Assembly: GCA_012510755.1 (NCBI GenBank)
Contig: JAAZHL010000134.1
Location: 1-9,796 of the forward strand
DNA: 9,796 bases
Source of the DNA: Leucobacter sp.
Lineage (GTDB): Bacteria > Actinomycetota > Actinomycetes > Actinomycetales > Microbacteriaceae
Reading direction: 5' to 3'
Notes under the pieces: model-generated
The model's input: only the letters and a program-made list of their open reading frames with translations
What the model was told of the DNA's origin: nothing
The model's database searches: none
In this document: positions 1 to 5,967 of the stretch, in pieces
Numbering within the stretch: the first letter of the stretch is position 1
Layout: each line of letters starts with the position of its first letter
Made by a program: the position numbers and the translations under genes

Positions 1-1112
1 AGCAGGTGCGCGACCCAGAGATCTTGCGTCCAATCACCGACCTCGGAATGGTGCAAGACGTGCAGGTTACCGAGGCCGGTGACGCAACAGTCTCAATTTT
101 GCTCACCATCGCAGGCTGCCCCGCCGCTCGTCGAATCGAGTCAGACGTTCGTTCAGCAGTGCAGCAGGTGCAGGGAGTCGCCTCCGCTCACGTTGAAGTT
201 GGGGTCATGTCGCCACACGAGCGCCAGGCCTTCATCGAAAGGGTACGGGGTGATCGACCCGCCCGCGCACCACAGTTCGGCAGCGATTCTTTGACGCGGG
301 TAATCGCGGTGACGAGCGGCAAAGGCGGTGTCGGCAAGTCAAGTCTCACCGCCAATCTTGCCGTCGCGTTGGCAGACCGCGGGCTCGCTGTCGGCCTCAT
401 AGATGCCGACGTCTTCGGGTTTTCCATTCCGGCTCTTATGGGTCTTGCGGTCGGCGCGAAAGTCGAGCAACCGACCCGAGTCGACGATCTTATTTTGCCG
501 CCAGTGGCACACGGGGTCAAAGTGATTTCCATCGGCATGTTTCTCGGTGAAGCCGACCCCAGACACACCGCAGTCTCGTGGCGCGGCCCCATGCTGCATC
601 GCACGATCGAACAATTTTTGCGAGACGTCTGGTTTGGTGACCTCGACGTGTTGTTGCTCGACCTACCGCCGGGTACTGGCGACATTGCGATCAGCGTCGG
701 TCAGCTACTCCCCCAAGCCGAAGTGCTCGTAGTGACCACCCCGCAGTCTGCAGCGGCAGATGTCGCCGTGCGCAGTGGCGTCGTCGCACGGCAAACTGGT
801 CAGCGCATTATTGGAGTGATCGAGAACATGTCTGGTCTGATACAGCCTGACGGCAGCGTGTTAGACATCTTTGGCTCGGGAGGTGGCACTGCCGTCGCAG
901 ATCGGCTCTCATCCGACCAACCACAGCCAGTACGGCTGCTCGGCAGCGTGCCGCTCAGCCCCGAGTTTCGTGCCTGCGGCGACGCCGGCACACCCGCCGT
1001 GCGGCACGTACCTCATGACCCGGCCTCGGCCGCAGTCATACAGATCGCCGCACAGCTTGCCAGCATGCCCCGAGGTCTCGCGGGCACGCAGCTACCGTTG
1101 CGCGTTCGCTAG
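1..1112 (+). CDS. mrp: Mrp/ApbC-family iron-sulfur cluster carrier ATPase, 5' partial
   Basis: This is a cytoplasmic P-loop ATPase of the Mrp/ApbC/Nbp35 group, which in other bacteria helps load Fe-S clusters onto target proteins. The first visible codons (position 3 on) already match the conserved start of the MIP18/DUF59 domain (DPEILRPITDLGMV), so about a dozen N-terminal residues probably lie left of the window. The GTG at position 6 is then internal. Counting from that GTG, the DUF59 domain spans about residues 1-70 and includes the conserved Cys of AGCPA. The ATPase domain starts near residue 97, with the MinD-type deviant Walker A GKGGVGKSS at 105-113, then a DLPPGTGD motif and an ENMSGL segment. 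The ENMS loop lacks the CxxC seen in E. coli Mrp. The C-terminal RGLAG motif resembles mycobacterial Mrp. The TAG stop lies 18 bp from the convergent tatB stop. Family assignment is very secure; target proteins are unknown. Confidence 0.95.
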   Translation, partial: QVRDPEILRPITDLGMVQDVQVTEAGDATVSILLTIAGCPAARRIESDVRSAVQQVQGVASAHVEVGVMSPHERQAFIERVRGDRPARAPQFGSDSLTRVIAVTSGKGGVGKSSLTANLAVALADRGLAVGLIDADVFGFSIPALMGLAVGAKVEQPTRVDDLILPPVAHGVKVISIGMFLGEADPRHTAVSWRGPMLHRTIEQFLRDVWFGDLDVLLLDLPPGTGDIAISVGQLLPQAEVLVVTTPQSAAADVAVRSGVVARQTGQRIIGVIENMSGLIQPDGSVLDIFGSGGGTAVADRLSSDQPQPVRLLGSVPLSPEFRACGDAGTPAVRHVPHDPASAAVIQIAAQLASMPRGLAGTQLPLRVR

Positions 1113-1130
1113 CGCTAGCTGGCTGCTGGC

Positions 1131-1514
1131 CTACGTCGCCTCATCGTCAAAGTTGAGGGTGCCGCGCGATACGCCGTTCGCACGTGCCTCTGCACGCTCA
1201 CGGCGGGCTTGCACGCCCTCGGCTGCACGCTTCTTGCGGGCCTCAGCGAGCGCCTCTTTCTCGTCTTCAAGCAGGGCATAGCGAATAATGCGTCGCGGGT
1301 CGTACTGACGGGGGTCGAGCTGGTTCCAATCGACCTCGTCGAATTCGGGGCCCATCTCGTCTTTCAGACGATCCTTGGCACCATCGGCCATACGCTTGAA
1401 CGCACGCACAAATTCTCCGAGCTTCTGCGCGTAGTGGGGCAGTCTCTCGGGGCCCAAAATGAACAGTGCAATGACCAAGATAATGAATATCTTGTTCAGC
1501 GAGAGACCATCCAT
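1131..1514 (-). CDS. tatB: Sec-independent (twin-arginine) translocase subunit TatB
   Basis: TatB is the single-span membrane protein that, with TatC, forms the receptor for twin-arginine signal peptides on folded exported proteins. The 127-residue product has a hydrophobic helix at about residues 9-20, the hallmark hinge GPERLP at 21-26, an amphipathic helix (about 27-50), and a long charged C-terminal tail rich in Glu, Arg and Ala. The length and the tail, together with GPERLP, favour TatB over the shorter TatA. The acidic residue usually found near position 7-8 of TatB is absent (Asn7-Lys8). No Shine-Dalgarno is evident before the ATG; instead a TACGAT hexamer sits 7 nt upstream, compatible with leaderless transcription. 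The gene converges on mrp and diverges from the O-methyltransferase. In Mycobacterium tuberculosis tatB follows sigE-rseA-htrA, none of which is present here. Confidence 0.93.
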   Translation of the reverse strand: MDGLSLNKIFIILVIALFILGPERLPHYAQKLGEFVRAFKRMADGAKDRLKDEMGPEFDEVDWNQLDPRQYDPRRIIRYALLEDEKEALAEARKKRAAEGVQARRERAEARANGVSRGTLNFDDEAT

Positions 1515-1521
1515 ACGAGCA

Positions 1522-1527
1522 ATCGTA
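1522..1527 (-). promoter_or_regulatory. candidate -10 hexamer of a leaderless tatB promoter
   Basis: Read on the minus strand, TACGAT fits the actinobacterial TANNNT -10 pattern and ends exactly 7 nt before the tatB ATG, so transcription could begin at the A of the start codon. There is no recognisable ribosome binding site in the same stretch. No convincing -35 hexamer is visible 16-18 bp further upstream. The spacing is the main evidence. Confidence 0.4.
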
Positions 1528-1638
1528 GCGCCTTCGTGCTGAGCCGCAGCCGCCCGCCGCGCGCCATACCCGCCGACCGCGGTCGAGCTTGTACGCTAAT
1601 CTCAGCAAACTTCACTTGACACGCAACTCGGAGGAACA

Positions 1639-2271
1639 GTGAGCCGTCTCGAACGCAACTGGCAGTATGCCGAGCAGTACCCGAACGAAACCGATGCCCA
1701 GGTTCGGGCACGCAGGCTCTCACTCGAACTTGGCATCGAACCGGTGAGTCGCGCAGTAGCCGCGCAGCTCTCAGGTCTCGTCGCGGCAACAGACGCGAAC
1801 GCCATTTGCGAAATCGGCACTGGAGTTGGCGTGAGTGGCCTTGCGCTGCTGCGCTACGCACCAGCGGCGACTCTCACTTCGATCGAAACCGACGCAGAAC
1901 ACCTGCGTCAAGCACGCACGATCTTCGCCGAGGCAGGGGTTCCTAGCGCTCACCTTCGGTTAATTGAAGGTGATGCCGCGCAGGTGCTCTCTCGGCTCAA
2001 CCTCGAGGCCTACGACCTCGTCTTGATCGACGCCGACGCTGCCCGACTGCTTGAATATGTTGAGCACGCGCTGCAAATTGTTCGGCCTGGCGGCTCGGTA
2101 GTGGTGCCCGGCGCATTTGTTCGCGGCAAGGTCACCGACCCTGCCGCGCGAGACGAACACACACAGAACATGCGTGACCTGCTCGCAATGGTGGCAGACT
2201 CCCCGGCCATCGCGCCCGCACTGTCACCGGCCGGCGACGGGCTGCTCGTATTGACGAGACTCAAGGGCTAA
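1639..2271 (+). CDS. class I SAM-dependent O-methyltransferase (Methyltransf_3 type)
   Basis: This is a predicted soluble methyltransferase of the catechol/caffeoyl-CoA O-methyltransferase-like family (210 residues, usual length about 200-220), related to the M. tuberculosis Rv1220c type. The SAM-binding glycine motif EIGTGVGVSG lies at residues 58-67, the acidic motif II ET-D follows near 82-85, and LVLIDADA at 127-134 carries the Asp pair that binds metal and substrate in characterised relatives. The Lys that usually follows IDAD is Ala here. The GTG start is chosen because GGAGG lies 4 nt upstream. It diverges from tatB across a 124-bp gap, and is followed 4 nt after the stop by a strong hairpin, so it is probably monocistronic. 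The family is clear; the natural substrate cannot be read from the sequence. Confidence 0.9.
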   Translation: MSRLERNWQYAEQYPNETDAQVRARRLSLELGIEPVSRAVAAQLSGLVAATDANAICEIGTGVGVSGLALLRYAPAATLTSIETDAEHLRQARTIFAEAGVPSAHLRLIEGDAAQVLSRLNLEAYDLVLIDADAARLLEYVEHALQIVRPGGSVVVPGAFVRGKVTDPAARDEHTQNMRDLLAMVADSPAIAPALSPAGDGLLVLTRLKG

Positions 2272-2275
2272 GCAG

Positions 2276-2310
2276 TCTCTGCGCGCAGGGAGGCGCCCCG
2301 CGCGTAGAGA
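2276..2310 (+). terminator. hairpin immediately after the O-methyltransferase gene
   Basis: Arms at 2276-2286 and 2300-2310 form an 11-bp stem with one G-U wobble. With a single bulged A at 2287, three more G-C pairs (2288-2290 with 2297-2299) extend it, leaving a 6-nt loop. It begins 4 nt after the methyltransferase stop codon. No U-tract follows, which is common for terminators in high-GC actinobacteria. Confidence 0.55.
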
Positions 2311-2362
2311 GGCCCCTGGCCAGCCTGAGCTGTGCCGCCGGTCACGCCAAAAGGCGCCCCGC
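2291..2362. repeat. 11-bp direct repeat in the methyltransferase-DUF3117 intergenic region
   Basis: AGGCGCCCCGC occurs at 2291-2301 and again at 2352-2362. The first copy overlaps the loop and right arm of the hairpin at 2276-2310; the second lies just before the hairpin at 2368-2405. It could be a small terminator duplication or GC-rich coincidence. Confidence 0.35.
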
Positions 2363-2367
2363 ACACG

Positions 2368-2405
2368 CAAATGAGCCCCCACCTACTTTGGCGGGGGCTC
2401 ATTTG
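2368..2405. terminator. bidirectional intrinsic terminator between convergent genes
   Basis: A perfect 13-bp stem (CAAATGAGCCCCC at 2368-2380 and its complement at 2393-2405) encloses a 12-nt loop. Its outer A/T pairs give a short U-rich end in either direction. It lies between the plus-strand methyltransferase and the minus-strand DUF3117 gene, which ends at 2416, so it can terminate transcripts from both sides. Confidence 0.85.
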
Positions 2406-2415
2406 TGATGCGGTA

Positions 2416-2586
2416 TTAGTCTTGCAGCACGGCGTTTAGCACGTCGCGCAACTCGGTCGCCTCGGCGTCGTTCACAGAGACGACTAGGCGGCCGCCGCCC
2501 TCGAGCGGCACACGAACCACGATGACGCGTGTCTCGCGCACCGCTTCCATTGGTCCATCGCCGGTCCTGGGTTTCATTGCAGCCAT
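2416..2586 (-). CDS. DUF3117 family small conserved protein
   Basis: This is a 56-residue protein, shorter than common ORF cut-offs. The minus strand from ATG 2586 reads MAAMKPRTGDGPMEAV at the N-terminus, then VPLEGGGRLVVSV at residues 26-38, and stops with TAA. The MAAMKPRTGDGP and VPLEGGGRLVV blocks are the signature of the actinobacterial DUF3117 family (M. tuberculosis Rv1211 is a relative, from memory), normally about 55-60 residues, so it is full length. A good ribosome binding site (GAGGAG, about 5 nt upstream) supports the start. The predicted form is a compact beta-strand pair plus a C-terminal helix, with no signal peptide or membrane segment. The function is unknown. It lies 90 bp downstream of gltA on the same strand, with its own candidate -10. 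Confidence 0.93.
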   Translation of the reverse strand: MAAMKPRTGDGPMEAVRETRVIVVRVPLEGGGRLVVSVNDAEATELRDVLNAVLQD

Positions 2587-2616
2587 TGCTTCTCCTCTTG
2601 TGAGTACTCGCTTCCT

Positions 2617-2622
2617 ATTCTA
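2617..2622 (-). promoter_or_regulatory. candidate -10 element for the DUF3117 gene
   Basis: TAGAAT on the minus strand matches TATAAT at five of six positions and lies about 30 nt before the ATG at 2586. That predicts a leader of roughly 24 nt carrying the GAGGAG site. The -35 region (T-rich, TTTTTC at 17 bp spacing) is weak. The gene may also be reached by read-through from gltA, because no strong terminator is seen after gltA. Confidence 0.45.
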
Positions 2623-2676
2623 TCGGCACCGCGAGTATCGAAAAATTTGCGAGCAGGTTTCGTAACGGTGAACGGG

Positions 2677-3972
2677 CTAGCGGCTAAGGTGCCGTTCTGC
2701 TGCGCCGGTGTACAACTGCTGTGGGCGCCCGATCTTTGTCTGTGCGTCTTCATGCGCCGCACGCCACTGCGCGATCCAGCCAGGCAACCGGCCGATGGCG
2801 AAGAGCACCGTGAACATGCGAGTCGGAAAGCCCATGGCTTTGTAGATGACGCCAGTGTAGAAGTCGACGTTCGGGTAGAGCTTGCGCTCTTTAAAGTAGT
2901 CGTCTTCAAGCGCGATTTGCTCGAGTTCTTGCGCGAGTGCGAGCAGCGGATCGTTGACACCAAGCTCGTCGAGTACGCGACCCGCGCTCTCTTTCACGAT
3001 TCGAGCACGTGGATCGTAGTTCTTGTAGACGCGGTGTCCGAAGCCCATCAGCTTCACACCGTCTTCCTTGCGCTTCACTTTCTCAACGAAGGTCGACACG
3101 CTCTGACCTGAGTCACGAATCTGAGCCAACATCTCAAGCACTGCCTCGTTTGCGCCGCCGTGCAGCGGGCCGGAGAGTGCGCTAATACCCGCAGAGATCG
3201 AGGCGAACATATTCGCTCCGGTCGATCCGACGAGCCGCACAGTCGATGTTGAGGCGTTCTGTTCGTGGTCGGCGTGCAAGATCAACAGCTTGTCGAGTGC
3301 ATCAACGAGCACCGGGTTGAACGTATAATCTTCGGCGCGGTTTCCAAAGTTGAGTCGCAAGAAGTTCTCAACGAAGCTCAAGTTGTTATCGGGGTACAGA
3401 AATGCCTGACCGATCGTCTTTTTGTGCGCGTAGGCGGCGAGCACCGGCAGCTTCGCAAGCAGACGAATGGTGTTGACGTGCACGAATTCTGACACTGAGG
3501 TGTCGAGCGAGCTTTCGTAGTAGGTCGACATGGTCTGCAAGCCACCTGCCAGCACGGCCATCGGGTGAGCGGTGTGCGGTACGCCCTGAAAGAAGTGCCG
3601 CATGTCTTCGTGCAGCAGTGTGTGTCGACGAATCTCATTGTCGAAATTGCTGAGCTGCTCTGGGGTGGGCATTTCACCATAGATCAGCAGATAAGCCACC
3701 TCTAGAAAAGTCGAGGTCGCAGCCAGCTCTTCAATCGGATACCCGCGGTACCGCAGCACACCGGCATCACCGTCAATATAGGTGATCGCAGACTTCGTCG
3801 ATGAAGTGTTCACGAAGCCGTAGTCGAGTGCGGTGTGGCCAGTCTGACGTGTTAACGTGCTGATATCGATTGCCGGGTTGCCGTCTGTGGCGGTGAGAAC
3901 AGGAAACTCAGCTTCGCGTCCGGCTACAGTCAGTTTCGCAGTCGCGGTCTGACCTTGGGTCGATTCGGTCAC
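2677..3972 (-). CDS. gltA: citrate synthase
   Basis: Citrate synthase condenses oxaloacetate with acetyl-CoA to give citrate, the entry step of the TCA cycle, in the cytoplasm. The 431-residue product matches the bacterial type II (E. coli GltA-like) enzyme in length and motifs. It has the beta-strand N-terminal domain with GVLRYRGYPIEELA (71-84), ADHEQNAST (234-242), GPLHGGANE with catalytic His271, GFGHRVYKNYDPR with catalytic His313, and PNVDFYTG with catalytic Asp370. The GTG at 3972 is preferred because AGGAGG lies 4 nt upstream. An in-frame GTG nine codons earlier (3999) has no ribosome binding site and would place that Shine-Dalgarno inside the coding region. It is separated from upstream fdxA by 158 bp. 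All catalytic residues are present, so an active enzyme is expected. Methylcitrate synthase is a less likely alternative. Confidence 0.95.
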   Translation of the reverse strand: MTESTQGQTATAKLTVAGREAEFPVLTATDGNPAIDISTLTRQTGHTALDYGFVNTSSTKSAITYIDGDAGVLRYRGYPIEELAATSTFLEVAYLLIYGEMPTPEQLSNFDNEIRRHTLLHEDMRHFFQGVPHTAHPMAVLAGGLQTMSTYYESSLDTSVSEFVHVNTIRLLAKLPVLAAYAHKKTIGQAFLYPDNNLSFVENFLRLNFGNRAEDYTFNPVLVDALDKLLILHADHEQNASTSTVRLVGSTGANMFASISAGISALSGPLHGGANEAVLEMLAQIRDSGQSVSTFVEKVKRKEDGVKLMGFGHRVYKNYDPRARIVKESAGRVLDELGVNDPLLALAQELEQIALEDDYFKERKLYPNVDFYTGVIYKAMGFPTRMFTVLFAIGRLPGWIAQWRAAHEDAQTKIGRPQQLYTGAAERHLSR

Positions 3973-3976
3973 GTCG

Positions 3977-3982
3977 CCTCCT
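3977..3982 (-). promoter_or_regulatory. ribosome binding site deciding the gltA start
   Basis: A consensus AGGAGG on the minus strand lies 4 nt before the GTG at 3972. It favours that start over the upstream in-frame GTG at 3999. Confidence 0.8.
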
Positions 3983-4007
3983 CGTGGGTTACGGTGCACT
4001 AAATTGA

Positions 4008-4025
4008 GCGCCCCGTTGTGGGCGC
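4008..4025 (-). promoter_or_regulatory. GC-only stem-loop in the gltA leader
   Basis: GCGCCC (4008-4013) and GGGCGC (4020-4025) can form a six-pair G-C stem with a 6-nt loop, 35 nt before the gltA start. A TANNNT element (TAAGCT on the minus strand, 4033-4038) lies just upstream, so the hairpin could be at the very 5' end of the transcript or act as a DNA operator. The role is unknown. Confidence 0.3.
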
Positions 4026-4123
4026 CACCTTCAGCTTATCCGGTTGACCACGCCGTCTGTGGGCGAGAACCACCGGCGCAGAACGAATAAATGTCTCGAT
4101 ACCGAAATAAATAGGGTTTTTCA

Positions 4124-4139
4124 CCCGGCTTTAGCCGAG
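4124..4139 (-). terminator. weak hairpin overlapping the fdxA stop codon
   Basis: On the minus strand CTCGGC and GCCGGG pair over six positions (one G-U) around a UAAA tetraloop that contains the fdxA TAA stop. An A/T-rich stretch follows, including TATTTATTT. It could be a weak terminator or 3'-end protector for fdxA; the stem is short. Confidence 0.3.
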
Positions 4140-4448
4140 CGGTGGCAGTTCAGCGACGAGTGGATGATCGAAATCGTAGACGCCAACCTTCGCCGCTCCG
4201 CCTGGTGAACCAATCTCGTCGAAGAACTCCACGTTGACTCGGTAGTAATCTGCCCATTGCTCAGGCACATCGTCTTCGTAATAAATTGCTTCAACTGGAC
4301 ACACTGGCTCGCACGCCCCGCAGTCGACACATTCATCTGGGTGAATGTAGAGCATGCGGTCACCCTCATAGATGCAATCGACTGGGCATTCATCGACGCA
4401 GGCGCGATCTTTCACGTCCACACACGGAAGCGCGATCACGTACGTCAC
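4131..4448 (-). CDS. fdxA: seven-iron ferredoxin (one [3Fe-4S], one [4Fe-4S])
   Basis: This is a small cytoplasmic electron carrier of 105 residues, typical for actinobacterial FdxA. The cysteine pattern aligns with Azotobacter ferredoxin I shifted by one: Cys9, Cys17 and Cys50 for the [3Fe-4S] cluster; Cys21, Cys40, Cys43 and Cys46 for the [4Fe-4S] cluster; Cys25 free. The segments ECPVDCIYEG (20-29) and DECVDCGACEPVCPVEAIYYE (about 38-58) are characteristic. The GTG at 4448 is the natural start, giving the conserved MTYVIALPCVD beginning. The ribosome binding site is weak (AAAGG about 9 nt upstream). In mycobacteria and many other actinobacteria this gene is directly followed by dapC; here the next gene downstream is gltA. 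Partner redox enzymes cannot be inferred from the window. Confidence 0.95.
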   Translation of the reverse strand: MTYVIALPCVDVKDRACVDECPVDCIYEGDRMLYIHPDECVDCGACEPVCPVEAIYYEDDVPEQWADYYRVNVEFFDEIGSPGGAAKVGVYDFDHPLVAELPPLG

Positions 4449-4481
4449 AGCTTGGCCTTTCTCGATGCTTGCTTTGCACCC

Positions 4482-4487
4482 ATCTTA
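4482..4487 (-). promoter_or_regulatory. candidate -10 element for fdxA
   Basis: TAAGAT on the minus strand fits TANNNT and matches the consensus hexamer well. It lies 33 nt before the fdxA start codon, predicting a leader of about 26 nt. No clear -35 hexamer is seen. It lies in the 79-bp gap after the prepilin-peptidase gene, so fdxA probably has its own promoter. Confidence 0.4.
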
Positions 4488-4527
4488 CTCCCGGGCAGCG
4501 GTTGGCAGATGTGCACTCACCCCGCGC

Positions 4528-5013
4528 CTAATGCAGGCTGAAGCGTACAGCTTCGGCGGCGACAGCAGCCCAACAGGCCGCAAGCATGACGGGGCCAAAC
4601 GCAACCTGTCGACGCCGCCGCGCCAATGCCACTCCCCCAACCACTACGCCAATGAGGCCGAGCAGCAGCGGGGTCATGATGAATGCAGTGGCGGTGCCCC
4701 ACCAGCCCACGACCAGCCCAATAATCGGGGCAAGATTCATGTCTCCGGCACCAATTGCGCCTGGTGTGGCCATCCACAGAACACAGGCACAGACGGCATA
4801 TACGGCAGCCGACATGCCCGCCAGCCACAGCCTGGGCCACTGAGCAGAAGCTAACGCGGAGGATGCAAGCAGAACGAATGTCAACGCACCCCCATAGCCA
4901 AGTACACGGTTCGGCAACCGGTGCTCACGTACGTCAGTGAACACCAGGCTGATCGAGACGCACGCGAACACTGCGTGTGCGACTGCGCCAAAGACCGAAG
5001 CCAGGGTGTGCAT
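4528..5013 (-). CDS. A24-type prepilin peptidase-like membrane protein
   Basis: This is a predicted integral-membrane aspartic peptidase of the type IV prepilin peptidase family, 161 residues, with about five or six hydrophobic segments. Both catalytic Asp motifs are recognisable: Asp27 in FTDVREHRLPN (D..x..LPN type) and Asp91 in GAGDMN (GxGD type). The family's late VAFGP motif is at about residues 137-141. The N-terminal cysteine-rich/methyltransferase domain of full-length PilD is absent, as in the short TadV/CpaA-like and many actinobacterial versions. No pilin or secretion genes are in the window, so the substrate is unknown. It lies 47 bp downstream of argB on the same strand and may be transcribed with the arg genes. 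The ATG at 5013 lacks a strong ribosome binding site. The family call is solid; actual peptidase activity is inferred. Confidence 0.82.
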   Translation of the reverse strand: MHTLASVFGAVAHAVFACVSISLVFTDVREHRLPNRVLGYGGALTFVLLASSALASAQWPRLWLAGMSAAVYAVCACVLWMATPGAIGAGDMNLAPIIGLVVGWWGTATAFIMTPLLLGLIGVVVGGVALARRRRQVAFGPVMLAACWAAVAAEAVRFSLH

Positions 5014-5060
5014 GATTCACATGCCCTACATGCCCGCTACTGTGCTGCGGCTGGGTTGCT

Positions 5061-5957
5061 TTAGGGGGTCACTTCGGTGCCGATGCCTCGGGTCGTGAAT
5101 ATTTCGAGCAGCAGGGAGTGTGGCTCACGGCCATCAATGATTGCTGCCTTGGGTACACCGCTTTGCACCGCATCTAGGCATGCGCGCATTTTGGGAATCA
5201 TGCCAGATTCGAGGCTTGGCAGCATGGCAGCAAGATCGGCTGAGGTAATGCTCGAGACCAATGAGTCGCGGTCTGGCCAGTTCGCGTACAGACCCGCAAC
5301 ATCGGTCAGAATGATGAGCTTTTCTGCGCCCAGACCCGCAGCGAGCGCTGCAGCAGCAGCATCAGCATTGATGTTCAGCGAATCGCCCGGCCGGTCTTGG
5401 TCGGGAGCGATGCCGGCGACTACCGGAATGAGCCCGGCATCGAGCATGGCAAGCACGGGTTCCGTGTGCACCCCAATGACGTCTCCAACCAGCCCAAGAT
5501 CAACCTGCTCGCCGTCGACGGTTACCGGTGGTCGGCGGCGCCCAATAAACAGCCCGGCGTCTTCGCCACTCGTTCCGGCAGCGAGCGGCCCATGCACATT
5601 AATTCGGTCAACGAGCTGGGGGGTCACTTTGCCGGTCAGCACCATCCGAACCACGCCCATTGCTTCAGGGGTGGTGACCCGGTAACCGCCTTTGAACTCG
5701 CTCGCAATGCCGAGGCGGTCAAGCATGTCGCTGATCTGAGGGCCTCCGCCGTGCACGACCACCGGGCGCACGCCGGCGAGTCGCAGATACACTACATCTT
5801 CTGCAAAGGCACGCAAGAGATCATCGTTGATCATGGCGTTACCACCGAATTTGATCACGACGATGGCGTCACGAAATTTCTTGAGCCACGGCAGCGATTC
5901 GACAAGCACTTCTGCCTTCGCTGCTGCCTCGTCACGGGTATCCGTCGTGGTGGTCAT
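5061..5957 (-). CDS. argB: acetylglutamate kinase
   Basis: ArgB phosphorylates N-acetyl-L-glutamate with ATP, the second and usually feedback-controlled step of arginine synthesis. The 298-residue protein shows the amino-acid kinase fold motifs: VIKFGGNAM (34-42), VVHGGGPQI (67-75), the acetylglutamate-contact region NINADAAAAALAAGL (195-209), ILTDVAGLY (216-224) and SGMIPKM with Lys256. It has an N-terminal helix ahead of the first strand and ends with EIFTTRGIGTEV. These features are found in the arginine-inhibited hexameric class, so feedback inhibition is likely. AAGGAG 6 nt before ATG 5957 supports the start, and the argJ stop lies 10 bp upstream, so the two are one transcript. argD, which normally follows argB in argCJBDF-type clusters, is missing. 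Confidence 0.96.
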   Translation of the reverse strand: MTTTTDTRDEAAAKAEVLVESLPWLKKFRDAIVVIKFGGNAMINDDLLRAFAEDVVYLRLAGVRPVVVHGGGPQISDMLDRLGIASEFKGGYRVTTPEAMGVVRMVLTGKVTPQLVDRINVHGPLAAGTSGEDAGLFIGRRRPPVTVDGEQVDLGLVGDVIGVHTEPVLAMLDAGLIPVVAGIAPDQDRPGDSLNINADAAAAALAAGLGAEKLIILTDVAGLYANWPDRDSLVSSITSADLAAMLPSLESGMIPKMRACLDAVQSGVPKAAIIDGREPHSLLLEIFTTRGIGTEVTP

Positions 5958-5967
5958 GCTGCTCCTT

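Noticed and set aside
1108..1119. Perfect 12-bp palindrome GCTAGCGCTAGC overlapping the mrp stop codon
   Set aside because: It has no loop, so it is a poor terminator. Two or three perfect 12-bp palindromes are expected by chance in a window of this size.
1574..1585. Perfect 12-bp palindrome CGACCGCGGTCG between tatB and the methyltransferase, as a possible operator
   Set aside because: It matches no regulator site I recognise and is within chance expectation for GC-rich DNA.
2647..3111. 154-codon plus-strand open frame antisense to the gltA 3' end
   Set aside because: It is fully covered by gltA with all citrate synthase motifs in the minus strand; the antisense product has no recognisable domain.
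5077..5685. 202-codon plus-strand open frame antisense to argB
   Set aside because: It mirrors argB codon structure. The product is a low-complexity Ser/Ala/Arg string typical of a shadow frame in high-GC DNA.
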